The notes under the pieces: model-generated
Database searches by the model: none
What the model was told of the DNA's origin: nothing
What the model saw: only the letters and a program-made list of their open reading frames with translations
Shown: positions 45,169 to 53,777 of the stretch, in pieces
How the letters are laid out: every line of letters begins with the position of its first letter
Numbering within the stretch: the stretch's first letter is position 1
Position numbers and translations under genes: made by a program
Source of the DNA: Butyrivibrio sp.
Lineage (GTDB): Bacteria; Bacillota; Clostridia; Lachnospirales; Lachnospiraceae
NCBI RefSeq assembly: GCF_017635265.1
Contig: NZ_JAGBLU010000080.1
Location: 1 to 64,000, forward strand
Direction of reading: 5' to 3'
Length of the DNA stretch: 64,000 bases

Positions 45169-46218
45169 ATGGTAACACTCAAAGAGGTTGCTGAAAGGTG
45201 CAACGTGTCTGCCACAACAGTTTCTAATGTTATCAATGGCAAGGCGAAGACCAGTGAAGAAACTAAAAAAAGAATATTGCAGGTGATAAAAGAGACCGGT
45301 TATAAGCCTAACTATATTGCGCAGGGACTTCGAGTAAAAAAGACCAGAACAATTGCCATAATAGCAGAAGATATTGCGCAGTTCACTTCTCCTGCAATCA
45401 TCGAGCGTATCATGGAGACCTGCGAAAAAAAGAACTATCGGGTTGTGGTTCATAATCTCAGACTTTATGACAGGTGGTCGGACACCTGGTATGGTCAGGA
45501 AGACGAATATCATTCGGTTTTGGATCCGGTGATAAAAGATATACTTTCATCTCAGGTTGATGGAGTTATATATCTGGCCGGACATGCCAGAATCATAAAG
45601 ACATTTAATGCAGGCTTTGATCTGCCGATAGTTATGTGTTATGCCTACTCGGAATCTTCTGCAATTCCGTCAGTTGTCATAGACGACGAGAAAAGCGCCT
45701 ATGAGATGGTTTCATATCTTATAAATAAAGGGCATGAACGTATTGGATTTATCGGAGGACGAATGGACAATATTCATACTGCTCAGCGATTATTGGGGTA
45801 TCAAAGGGCCATGTATGAGAAGGGACTTTTATTTGATCCAAAGCTTGTATATTACGGGGACTGGACGAGGCAGGCAGGCTTTGATGGTGCGAGGTCATTG
45901 CTTGAGAAGAACGTCACGGCAATATTTGGAATATCTGACAGGATGACCGGAGGTGTATATGACTACCTCGAAGAAAAAAATCTGATTGTCGGAAAAGATA
46001 TTTCAGTAGCCGGATTTGACAATGAAAGTATAGCGGCGTTCTTTAGACCTCAGCTTACAACAACAGAACTACCACTTGGAGAAATAGGAAGTAAAGCAGC
46101 AGAACTTTTGCTTGATAAACTGGAAGATGCGAATGGGGATTCGCAAAATGGGGATAATCCGAGGGTTTACAAGTTTCCATGCAAGATGATCATCAGAAAA
46201 TCGGTTTCTGAAAGATAG
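45169..46218 (+). CDS. LacI-family transcriptional regulator
   Basis: A 349-residue LacI/GalR regulator. The helix-turn-helix MVTLKEVAERCNVSATTVSNVIN is followed by the hinge GYKPNYIAQGLRVKKT and an effector-binding domain (GFIGGRMDN, IFGISDRMTGGVYDYL, SVAGFDNESI, LTTTELPLGEIG). GAGGAA precedes the ATG. It lies between the divergent GH120 gene and the transporter operon, and copies of one operator sequence stand before all three units. The effector is probably a xylo-oligosaccharide or xylose, as inference from GH120. Confidence 0.94.
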   Translation: MVTLKEVAERCNVSATTVSNVINGKAKTSEETKKRILQVIKETGYKPNYIAQGLRVKKTRTIAIIAEDIAQFTSPAIIERIMETCEKKNYRVVVHNLRLYDRWSDTWYGQEDEYHSVLDPVIKDILSSQVDGVIYLAGHARIIKTFNAGFDLPIVMCYAYSESSAIPSVVIDDEKSAYEMVSYLINKGHERIGFIGGRMDNIHTAQRLLGYQRAMYEKGLLFDPKLVYYGDWTRQAGFDGARSLLEKNVTAIFGISDRMTGGVYDYLEEKNLIVGKDISVAGFDNESIAAFFRPQLTTTELPLGEIGSKAAELLLDKLEDANGDSQNGDNPRVYKFPCKMIIRKSVSER

Positions 46219-46232
46219 TGTTTTTTTACCAT

Positions 46233-46254
46233 TTTGGTTTAACGTTAAACCAAA
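46233..46254. promoter_or_regulatory. Perfect 22-bp palindrome (LacI-type operator)
   Basis: The core GGTTTAACGTTAAACC is extended on each side by TTT/AAA to give a perfect 22-bp palindrome with a central CG, the usual LacI-family geometry. It lies between the regulator stop codon and the GGGAGG of the permease gene. No good -10 box is visible beside it, so it may act as a roadblock to transcription coming from the regulator gene. Confidence 0.75.
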
Positions 46255-46268
46255 GGGAGGTGTTAGGG

Positions 46269-47177
46269 GTGTCAAAAAAGAAGATTTATTCTCTTAAACT
46301 ATTTCTGTTAGTATTACCATTCATTATTTTGGTATTACTCTTTAGCTACTATCCGCTCTATGGCTGGATGTACGCGTTTTATGATTATAAGCCGCCAAAA
46401 ACTTTATCTAATTGTCCGTTTGTGGGATTTAAATGGTTTGAATCTTTGGTAAGCAGCGAGACTAAAGTGCAGCAGATCATTCAGGTTCTGAAAAACACAT
46501 TTGCCATGAGTGGACTTACGCTTGGAACCAGCTGGCTTCCAATGCTTTTTGCAGTATTTCTTAATGAGATCAGAGGTGTAAAGTTCAGAAAGTTTGTGCA
46601 GACAGTAACAACACTCCCAAACTTTGTGAGCTGGGTAATGGTTTACTCAATCGCTTTTTCACTTTTTAACAGCACAGGTATGCTCAATTCCCTTTTATTA
46701 AAGTCAGGAGTGATTGATCAGCCTATTCTTTTCCTTCAGTCATCAAGTCATGTATGGTTTACACAGTGGCTTTGGCTCACATGGAAAAATCTTGGCTGGG
46801 CAGCAATTATGTACATTGCGGCTATATCAAGCATTGATGATGAGATGATACAGGCAGCCAGAGTTGATGGAGCAACCAGAATGCAGATAATCCGGCACAT
46901 TACAATACCTAGTCTTTTGCCAACCTATTTCGTGCTTCTGGTGCTGAATGTGGCTAACTTCCTCAACAATGGAATGGAACAGTATTACGTATTCCAAAAC
47001 GCTTTTAATAAAGAGTACATCCAGGTTCTCGACCTGTACGTTTACAACATGGCTATGGGTAGTGGCGGATATTCGGTTTCTGTAGCAATCAGCATGCTAA
47101 AGAGTCTGGTAAGCGTAGTTCTTTTGGTCATAGTTAACGGAGCATCAAAGAGAATCCGCGGTGAGAGCATACTATGA
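46269..47177 (+). CDS. ABC oligosaccharide transporter permease (LplB type)
   Basis: A 302-residue six-helix permease. The EAA loop is IQAARVDGATRMQII. GTG 46269 is chosen because GGGAGG (46255-46260) precedes it; an in-frame GTG at 46218 would place the operator palindrome inside the gene. First gene of the transporter operon controlled with GH120; partner of the next permease. Confidence 0.88.
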   Translation: MSKKKIYSLKLFLLVLPFIILVLLFSYYPLYGWMYAFYDYKPPKTLSNCPFVGFKWFESLVSSETKVQQIIQVLKNTFAMSGLTLGTSWLPMLFAVFLNEIRGVKFRKFVQTVTTLPNFVSWVMVYSIAFSLFNSTGMLNSLLLKSGVIDQPILFLQSSSHVWFTQWLWLTWKNLGWAAIMYIAAISSIDDEMIQAARVDGATRMQIIRHITIPSLLPTYFVLLVLNVANFLNNGMEQYYVFQNAFNKEYIQVLDLYVYNMAMGSGGYSVSVAISMLKSLVSVVLLVIVNGASKRIRGESIL

Positions 47178-47189
47178 TGGAGGTTTGAG

Positions 47190-48116
47190 ATGGGACATTC
47201 AAATGAAAAAGGTTCAACAATAAAAGTAAGTGCAGGGGACAGAACAGTGGAAATTGTGTGCTATATAGTTTTTTCTATAGCAGCTTTCCTTTGCCTTTAT
47301 CCTTTCTATTACATAGTTATCAACACAATTAGTGCCAATGATTTAAGCGCAAAAGGAGATATTCTTTTTTGGCCGCAGGGGATTCACTTTAAAAACTATT
47401 TGTCGGCTTTCCGGATTGATGGTCTTTTAAGGGCATTTCAGATTTCTCTGATGAGAACAGTTATAGGAACAGCGCTGACAGTATTTGCTTCAGCTTTCCT
47501 TGGATTTATGTTTACTCAGGAAAAAATGTGGCTCAGAAAGTTCTGGTACAGACTGATAGTTGCAACGATGTATTTTAACGCCGGAATCATTCCATGGTTC
47601 CTCGTAATGAAGACAATGCATCTTACTAATAATTTCTGGGGCTATATTCTTCCGGCAATCGTGTCACCTTTCAACCTGATCCTTACAAAAACATTTGTTG
47701 AGTCAGTGCCAAAGGAACTGCAGGAAGCAGCAGAGATGGACGGGGCAGGAGTTCTGACTGTATTTTTCAGGATAATAATTCCTGTAATCAAGCCTATCAT
47801 GGCTACAGTAGCGATTTTTTCAGCGGTAAGTCAGTGGAACGCTTTTCAGGACACATTGCTTCTTATGACAGATACAAAGCTTTATCCGTTGCAGTTTGTA
47901 TTGTATCAGTATTTAAATCAGGCAAGTTCACTGGCATCTCTTGCTCAAAGTAACACCAGCACCTCTTCACTTGCCGCAGCAGCCGCTACAACACAGACAA
48001 CAACAAGTGTAAGAATGACTATTACAGTAATCGTAGTGTTACCAATCATGCTCGTATACCCAATCTTCCAGAAATACTTCGTAAAAGGAATCATGATTGG
48101 AGCAGTAAAAGGCTAA
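47190..48116 (+). CDS. ABC oligosaccharide transporter permease (LplC type)
   Basis: A 308-residue partner permease with EAA loop LQEAAEMDGAGVLTV and C-terminus KYFVKGIMIGAVKG. A Ser/Thr/Ala-rich periplasmic segment (SNTSTSSLAAAAATTQTTTSV) before the last helix is unusual in length. GGAGG precedes the ATG, 12 bp after the previous stop. Confidence 0.9.
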   Translation: MGHSNEKGSTIKVSAGDRTVEIVCYIVFSIAAFLCLYPFYYIVINTISANDLSAKGDILFWPQGIHFKNYLSAFRIDGLLRAFQISLMRTVIGTALTVFASAFLGFMFTQEKMWLRKFWYRLIVATMYFNAGIIPWFLVMKTMHLTNNFWGYILPAIVSPFNLILTKTFVESVPKELQEAAEMDGAGVLTVFFRIIIPVIKPIMATVAIFSAVSQWNAFQDTLLLMTDTKLYPLQFVLYQYLNQASSLASLAQSNTSTSSLAAAAATTQTTTSVRMTITVIVVLPIMLVYPIFQKYFVKGIMIGAVKG

Positions 48117-48189
48117 CGCCCCCAAAAGGTAATGGAAGCAACCCATGCGGGTTGATATAAATGTTAAGAGGTTAAAAGGAGGAATGAAA

Positions 48190-49974
48190 ATGAAGTGTAA
48201 GAAAATTGCTTCTCTTGCTCTTTCCGCAGTTATGGCAGCATCAATGCTGGCCGGTTGTGGAAGTAGCGGAGACAGCGCAGGGGGAACAACAAACACACAA
48301 ACTCAGACGGAAAGTAAAACCGAAGCTACAACTACAACTGAAACATCTACAGGGGATACGGCTGCAGCTGCTGAAGTGTCACATGATGAAGAGTACACCG
48401 TAGACTTTTACGATGTAGCTGCAAACTTTCAGGGCGTTCAGTCCGGATGGTATGGCAAGATTGTAAAAGACAAATTTAATATGAATCTCAACATTATTGC
48501 TCCACAGGTTTCAGGTGATGGCGCAGCTCTTTACCAGACACGATGTGCAGCAGGCGCTCTGGGTGATCTTATCATTCTTGATAATGCTGATATGCAGGAG
48601 TGTGTAGAGTCAGGGCTTATTCATGATCTTACAGATGTAATTGCCCAGTATCCAAATCTTTCCAGATATATGGAACAGATTAAAGCTTTCAATGCAATGC
48701 TTGGTGATGGAAGCAAGATTTATGCCATTCCGCTTGAAATGAATACAAATGGTCCAACAGCCTATAAGCAGCTTCATGTTTATACTTATCCTCGTTTGGG
48801 ATGGGATATGTACAATGAAGTAGGTGCTCCGGAACTTAAGAATACTGATGATCTTCTCAATTGTCTTGCTGAAATTCAGAAGGCTCATCCACAGAATGAT
48901 AAAGGCGATCCGGCATATGCAATCAGTATGTGGAAAGACTGGGATAGCCAGTACATGGAAAATGTTGCGCAGCTTACAAAATGGTATGGACAGGAAGTTA
49001 ACGGTTCCGTTCTTATCGGAACAGACAATTCAATTGCACCCCTTACAGATAAAGCCGGTGCATATTACAAAATGCTTAAGTTCTTTTATCAGGCAAATCA
49101 GATGGGACTTGTAGATCCCGATTCAGCTACACAGGACTGGAACATGATGGTTTCAAAGATGCAGGACAAGAGAGTTTACCTGTATTGGTACAGCTGGCAG
49201 TATGGATTCTGGAACACGCCTGCTAAGGGAGAAGAAGGTGTTAACTACATTGAGATTCCTGTAGCAGATACGAACCTTTATCAGCCTTCTGATACATATT
49301 ATGGCGACGGAAGAGTTATTGCTGTAGGCTCTCAGGTCAGTGATGAAAACTTTGCAAGGCTTATGGAATTCCTTGACTGGTATGCGTCACCGGAAGGCGT
49401 ACAGATACAGCATGGTGGTACAGAAGGTCTTATCTATACAGTAGAAGATGGCAAATATGTCCTTACAGAAGACGGACTTAATCGTTTCTCTGCAGAAGTT
49501 GCAGTTCCTGAAGATCAGGGCGGCGGAAACTGGAATGATGGCAACAACCAGATTAATCAGTGGATCGTTGCAAGCTGCGATATCAATCCTGATACAAACG
49601 AGCCTTATGGAACAGATATGTGGTCATCAACAATCAAGATGAATGAGACAAAGACAACAAAAGAATGGACTGAGAAGTTTGGCGCAGCTGATGACGTTGA
49701 GTATCTGTCAAAGAACAATATGATGACAGTAGTTCCAAGTATCAACATTGCTCTTGCAATTGATACAACTGATATAAGCCTTATCCGTAAGCAGTGTGGC
49801 GATATTATCAAGGATGCATCCTGGAGAATGGTATTTGCTGCTGACGATGCAGACTTTGAGAAGCAGTGGGATGATATGACTTCCCAGCTTGAAGGCCTTG
49901 GATGGGCAGACCTGGTAGCATTTGATACAGAAAAGTACGCTCCAATGCTTGAGGCAAGAAAAGCAGCACAGTAA
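48190..49974 (+). CDS. Extracellular oligosaccharide-binding lipoprotein (LplA type)
   Basis: A 594-residue binding lipoprotein. The lipobox MLAGC gives Cys23, a Thr/Gln/Glu-rich linker runs to about residue 55, and the binding fold starts at EYTVDFYDVAANFQG. ATG 48190 is seven bases after AAGGAGG; ATG 48184 is only one base after it. Completes the importer with the two preceding permeases. Likely ligand: xylo-oligosaccharides, inferred from the co-regulated GH120 gene. Confidence 0.9.
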   Translation: MKCKKIASLALSAVMAASMLAGCGSSGDSAGGTTNTQTQTESKTEATTTTETSTGDTAAAAEVSHDEEYTVDFYDVAANFQGVQSGWYGKIVKDKFNMNLNIIAPQVSGDGAALYQTRCAAGALGDLIILDNADMQECVESGLIHDLTDVIAQYPNLSRYMEQIKAFNAMLGDGSKIYAIPLEMNTNGPTAYKQLHVYTYPRLGWDMYNEVGAPELKNTDDLLNCLAEIQKAHPQNDKGDPAYAISMWKDWDSQYMENVAQLTKWYGQEVNGSVLIGTDNSIAPLTDKAGAYYKMLKFFYQANQMGLVDPDSATQDWNMMVSKMQDKRVYLYWYSWQYGFWNTPAKGEEGVNYIEIPVADTNLYQPSDTYYGDGRVIAVGSQVSDENFARLMEFLDWYASPEGVQIQHGGTEGLIYTVEDGKYVLTEDGLNRFSAEVAVPEDQGGGNWNDGNNQINQWIVASCDINPDTNEPYGTDMWSSTIKMNETKTTKEWTEKFGAADDVEYLSKNNMMTVVPSINIALAIDTTDISLIRKQCGDIIKDASWRMVFAADDADFEKQWDDMTSQLEGLGWADLVAFDTEKYAPMLEARKAAQ

Positions 49975-49999
49975 TAACAACATTGCAAAAACCAAAGAA

Positions 50000-50037
50000 A
50001 CACTCTATGCTAAAATATAAGCATAGAGTGTTTTTTT
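50000..50037 (+). terminator. Rho-independent terminator
   Basis: A perfect 12-bp stem, ACACTCTATGCT (50000-50011) with AGCATAGAGTGT (50020-50031), runs into a seven-T tract. It ends the GH120-linked transporter operon. Confidence 0.95.
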
Positions 50038-50077
50038 GGTTTAAAAAGCTTTTTGGATTAATTTTGAGGATAAAAAT

Positions 50078-52546
50078 ATGACATATTTCACTTGCTTTTT
50101 TCTGGACAATGAAAAAGACATAATAGTTAACCTGTACAAAGAATTGGACAGGATGTACTACGTACTGACTACGCCTAATCATGGTACCGGGAATCTTATA
50201 AGAAATCTGGCGAGTTTATGTAAACTGCCACTTTCCAAGGGAGAAAATGATATGCTTGTCATCCGCGGTGAAGTGCCGTGCTTTGTTGATTCATCCAATG
50301 CGGAGAGCTATGTTTTTATGTTGGGAGGGACTGAGGTCGCCAGTATTTATCCGGACGGACGTGTTTTGGTTAAAGCTTCAATTCCTGCAATAGCCAAGAC
50401 TCTTATGAGCCAGACCAAGGACTTTAAGCTTGAGCTTGACAAGACAATATTTAAGACCAGAGTTCGCAAAGACTTGAAATTCCGTGCGGACCTTCACACG
50501 CATATGAACGGAAATCTTCCGGGTGATGTGCTTATTGCATTGGGAATAGCTCATCAGATAAGATATCCTCTTTATTATGTAAAAAAACTTGATCTAAAGC
50601 TCACTCCCATGCAGTGGGAGAAAGTTAATGCCCAGAGAGAAAAGGTGGCAAGACAGTTTGTTACATCAGGACTTCAGGGAAAATATCTCGACAGACGAAT
50701 CAATGACAATACGTTCATTAACTTTGCGGACCTTATCTTAAATAATCTGGATAATGCAGAGATGAATATAGTTAAAATCCGCGGTTCCCTTGCTGTTATT
50801 AAGGATGGGCAGGCCGTTTTCACAAACCTTGAGAAAGTCTATCTCTATCGCTATGTCTTTTGCAAAGGAAAAGAGAGCGAAGAAAAAATAAATCTGCACA
50901 GTGTGGATCAGATTCCGGATGAAGATGTAAAAGCTTATCTGAAGCAGATGCTCAAGGATAAAGAAAATGCTGATTACTGCAAGAACACAATCTTTCAGGA
51001 TAAGCTCTTGTGGATAGCAAGAAACTACAAAGCACAGGGTGTTTATTATGCCGAAATAAGTGATACGACTCTTGTAAAAAAATACGAGTCTCTGGAAATG
51101 CTAAGACAGGTTCATGAGGTCATGCCTCATATATACAGGGAAACCGGCGTAATGATCAGGTTCCTTGCAGCTATGCGAAGAATACCTTTGACTATTGTAA
51201 AAGATGCGGTAACACCGTCGGATTACATAGAGCAGAATCTTGAAGTTCTGAAAGCCACTGCACTTGACCCATATGTTGCAGGATGCGATTTTGTTGGCGA
51301 AGAGATAAATGACATAATCACATTAAAACCGGCTTTCAAGGAGATTGTAAAGATTGCAGGTAAAGATCCAAGTTTTGTTATAAGGGTTCATGCCGGAGAA
51401 AATGACAGCCAGAAAGATAATATTGCGCACAGTATCGCCTGTGTAAAGGATTCTCTTGCTCCCGGACAGAAAATGCCGAGAATGCGCCTTGGACATGGTC
51501 TATATACCTATAGTCCGACTTCCAAAAAGGGAAAAGAAGTATTAAAGCAGCTTAAGGAAAACAACGTTGTTCTTGAATTTCAGATAACAAGTAATGTGCG
51601 CCTTAACAACCTTAACTCATTGGAGCATCACCCGCTTAAACAGTATCTTAGACAGGGAATAAGCTGTGTTCAGGGAACTGATGGTGCAGCTCTGTACGGA
51701 ACATCATCTATCGATGAGCAGCTGTCGCTGGCCAAAATGCTTGGGTTATCTGATGCAGAGCTTAAGCTTATGAAAGACTCTGAAACCCGGATAATAAATG
51801 AGGCCCGCGAAGCATATTCGGTCAAGAAAGCTTCTTTTGCTGAGCTGGTAAAAGACAGGGATATGGAAGAAGTCCTTTTGGAAAAGATGCAAACTGTGAA
51901 GATTTCAAAAGGTAATTCCAAAAAGATGGCAAAACTTGACTCTAATCAGGAGTTAAAGGAGCAGATAAGCGAAATAACCTGGGACAGATTCCCGGTAATA
52001 TTTATCGGAGGCAGCTTTAATACTGAGAACAGAGCTACGAGAATCAGTAAAAAAGCAACAATGCAGATTGATGAATTACTGGAACATATGAATCCGGATG
52101 AAGTGTGTTTTGTTATTGGACATAAGCTGGCAGGTTATGAAAAATATCTTTTAAGTCATAATAAAAAGGGCTTTAGAATTTATGCCGTTGTCCCCTCTCA
52201 GATGGAGAGAAAGGAAATAGACAAGATAAAAGCTTTGGGAGTACAGGTCAGAGTATCAACGGAATCTCAGGGAATGGGAATATATAAGAGCTTCAATTAC
52301 GAAATATTTGAGCGCAGACCTTCTGCTGTTGTGGCATTTGATGGTAACAGTGCTGCAGCAAATCTCATTCAGGAAGCCAAAAACGGCAAAGGTAAATCAG
52401 CTATTTTTGTTTGGGAGCATTCCAAAAACCTGATGCAGAAAGCAAAATCCCTTCACGGATATGTGTATACCTTTGGAGATGAGTCAAGTTTAGTAAAAAT
52501 CATGACGGATCTTCAAAAGGATTTACTAAGAGATGTCAGGCAGTAA
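50078..52546 (+). CDS. Adenosine deaminase domain fused to a Rossmann/SLOG-like domain
   Basis: An 822-residue three-part protein. Residues 1-130 are unrecognised. About 135-600 form an adenosine/AMP-deaminase barrel: His140 and His142 (DLHTHMNG), His438 and Glu441 (VHAGEND), His473 (LGHGLY), FQITSNVRLNN, and Asp535 (GTDGAALYG). The usual TDDP is TDGA here, so the second Asp is lost. About 636-822 form an alpha/beta domain (FPVIFIGGSF, FVIGHKLAGYEKYLL, SAVVAFDGNSAAANLIQEA) resembling SLOG/DprA/LOG nucleotide-binding folds. Ordinary adenosine deaminases are about 340 residues. It stands alone between transporter clusters behind a strong terminator with no clear promoter, and ends 11 bases inside a convergent LacI gene. 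Role unknown: purine salvage, or nucleotide signalling or defence. Confidence 0.75.
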   Translation: MTYFTCFFLDNEKDIIVNLYKELDRMYYVLTTPNHGTGNLIRNLASLCKLPLSKGENDMLVIRGEVPCFVDSSNAESYVFMLGGTEVASIYPDGRVLVKASIPAIAKTLMSQTKDFKLELDKTIFKTRVRKDLKFRADLHTHMNGNLPGDVLIALGIAHQIRYPLYYVKKLDLKLTPMQWEKVNAQREKVARQFVTSGLQGKYLDRRINDNTFINFADLILNNLDNAEMNIVKIRGSLAVIKDGQAVFTNLEKVYLYRYVFCKGKESEEKINLHSVDQIPDEDVKAYLKQMLKDKENADYCKNTIFQDKLLWIARNYKAQGVYYAEISDTTLVKKYESLEMLRQVHEVMPHIYRETGVMIRFLAAMRRIPLTIVKDAVTPSDYIEQNLEVLKATALDPYVAGCDFVGEEINDIITLKPAFKEIVKIAGKDPSFVIRVHAGENDSQKDNIAHSIACVKDSLAPGQKMPRMRLGHGLYTYSPTSKKGKEVLKQLKENNVVLEFQITSNVRLNNLNSLEHHPLKQYLRQGISCVQGTDGAALYGTSSIDEQLSLAKMLGLSDAELKLMKDSETRIINEAREAYSVKKASFAELVKDRDMEEVLLEKMQTVKISKGNSKKMAKLDSNQELKEQISEITWDRFPVIFIGGSFNTENRATRISKKATMQIDELLEHMNPDEVCFVIGHKLAGYEKYLLSHNKKGFRIYAVVPSQMERKEIDKIKALGVQVRVSTESQGMGIYKSFNYEIFERRPSAVVAFDGNSAAANLIQEAKNGKGKSAIFVWEHSKNLMQKAKSLHGYVYTFGDESSLVKIMTDLQKDLLRDVRQ

Positions 52547-53549
52547 ATACTCGTGTGGATTCTCTTAGGTGGATTGTGTGTTCAACAGTTATCATAGTTC
52601 TTTTTTCAGTACCGTTAAGAAGACCATACATTGCTTCACCTGCATATACTCCCATTTGACGCGCGTCAAAATGGGCGGCAGTTATGGAAGGGTTGTGGTG
52701 TGCCAAATCGCTGCTGTCATAGCAAGCTGCAAGCAGTATGTCTCCAGGTACGGACACACCCATTTTTGTGAGGGCATCACAAGACCAACCGGCAGTTACA
52801 TCATCACAGCATATTATGCCGTCGCAGCGCCTTTGCATAGCGGTTTCAACAGCAATTTTACAAGAGCTGAAGCTTGAGACGTCACGAAATATTAAATTGG
52901 GATCGGGGTCTATGCAAAAGTCGGAGATGCCCATTTTGACCCCTTCCAGCCTTTTTATGTTGACGTTATAATTCATGTTTCCGCCGATAAAAGCGATCCG
53001 TTTACAGCCATTGTTCATAAGACTTGAAGTAAGTTCCCTGCAAGCCAGAGCAGTGTTTGGTTCTACCATAACAGCGTCTTTTATTCCGGAGCCTACAACT
53101 ACCACAGGAATATTTTTCTTTTTTAGATATGAATGGCTTTTCTCACCTGAAATGGCACGGGTAAATATCACACCGTCAAGTGCGCCTTTTTCTACGGCCG
53201 GAATAAGTGGCTCGTACTCATCGGTGTTACAAAGTATCAGAAGAGTTTCATAGCCGTGATCTGCCAGAGCCCCTGCGGCTCCAAGAAGACACAGGTGAAA
53301 AAATTCTGATTCATATAAAAGATCTCTTGATAAGACCACACCAACATTACCACTTTTTCCATTGGAAGGAGTGGTATTTTTTTGCCTGTTCTGAGAAGGA
53401 GAGCTGTAGTCCAGTTCTCTGGCGGCTTCAATGACCTTTTTTCTTGTCTCTTCTGAGACCCTTCCATTTCCGGATAAGGCCCTTGAAACAGTTGTGGTGG
53501 AAATATTCAATTTTTCAGCTAGTTCGTTTAACCGTATTTCTTTTCCCAT
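52536..53549 (-). CDS. LacI-family transcriptional regulator (leaderless start)
   Basis: A 337-residue LacI/GalR repressor with helix-turn-helix EIRLNELAEKLNISTTTVSRALSG and effector domain motifs GVVLSRDLLYE, FIGGNMNYNVNIKRL and GIICCDDVTAGW. The start is fixed by the conserved N-terminus, yet no Shine-Dalgarno sequence precedes it and a consensus -10 ends seven bases upstream, so the mRNA should begin at or beside the ATG. It is divergent from the transporter/GH2 operon and probably represses it through GCGCAA palindromes. Confidence 0.9.
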   Translation of the reverse strand: MGKEIRLNELAEKLNISTTTVSRALSGNGRVSEETRKKVIEAARELDYSSPSQNRQKNTTPSNGKSGNVGVVLSRDLLYESEFFHLCLLGAAGALADHGYETLLILCNTDEYEPLIPAVEKGALDGVIFTRAISGEKSHSYLKKKNIPVVVVGSGIKDAVMVEPNTALACRELTSSLMNNGCKRIAFIGGNMNYNVNIKRLEGVKMGISDFCIDPDPNLIFRDVSSFSSCKIAVETAMQRRCDGIICCDDVTAGWSCDALTKMGVSVPGDILLAACYDSSDLAHHNPSITAAHFDARQMGVYAGEAMYGLLNGTEKRTMITVEHTIHLRESTRVFTA

Positions 53550-53556
53550 AGTTTTG

Positions 53557-53585
53557 ATTATAGTTTGGCAAATTCAAAAAGACAA
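53557..53585 (-). promoter_or_regulatory. Promoter giving a leaderless LacI mRNA
   Basis: On the minus strand, TTGTCT (53580-53585), a 17-bp spacer and perfect TATAAT (53557-53562). Seven bases remain before the ATG at 53549, so the predicted start site coincides with the initiation codon. Confidence 0.7.
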
Positions 53586-53589
53586 TCAG

Positions 53590-53637
53590 TTTTGCGCAAA
53601 AAAATTGAAATTGCGCGGATGATGCGCAAAATTGCGC
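53590..53637. promoter_or_regulatory. Cluster of GCGCAA operator palindromes
   Basis: TTTTGCGCAAAA (53590-53601) is a perfect 12-bp palindrome. TTGCGC (53611-53616) and GCGCAA (53624-53629) form an inverted repeat with a 7-bp spacer, and another TTGCGC follows at 53632-53637. The cluster touches the -35 of the leaderless LacI promoter and precedes the permease operon. GC-rich sites stand out in an AT-rich gap. Confidence 0.65.
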
Positions 53638-53728
53638 GCAGATTATAAAATATTCGTAAATTTGATATAAAAACTTTGAATTATTTGAAAATTATTCATC
53701 TAGAGGCTTTTGGGCACAATTACTAAAA

Positions 53729-53734
53729 TATAAT
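53729..53734 (+). promoter_or_regulatory. -10 box of the permease/GH2 operon
   Basis: Perfect TATAAT, 44 bases before ATG 53778, but with no good -35 at 16-18 bp. Either activator-assisted or not the true promoter; TATAAA at 53644-53649 beside the operators is the alternative. Confidence 0.4.
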
Positions 53735-53777
53735 CATGGATTTCGAAAATTTATAAATAATGCACATGGGAGAGGGT

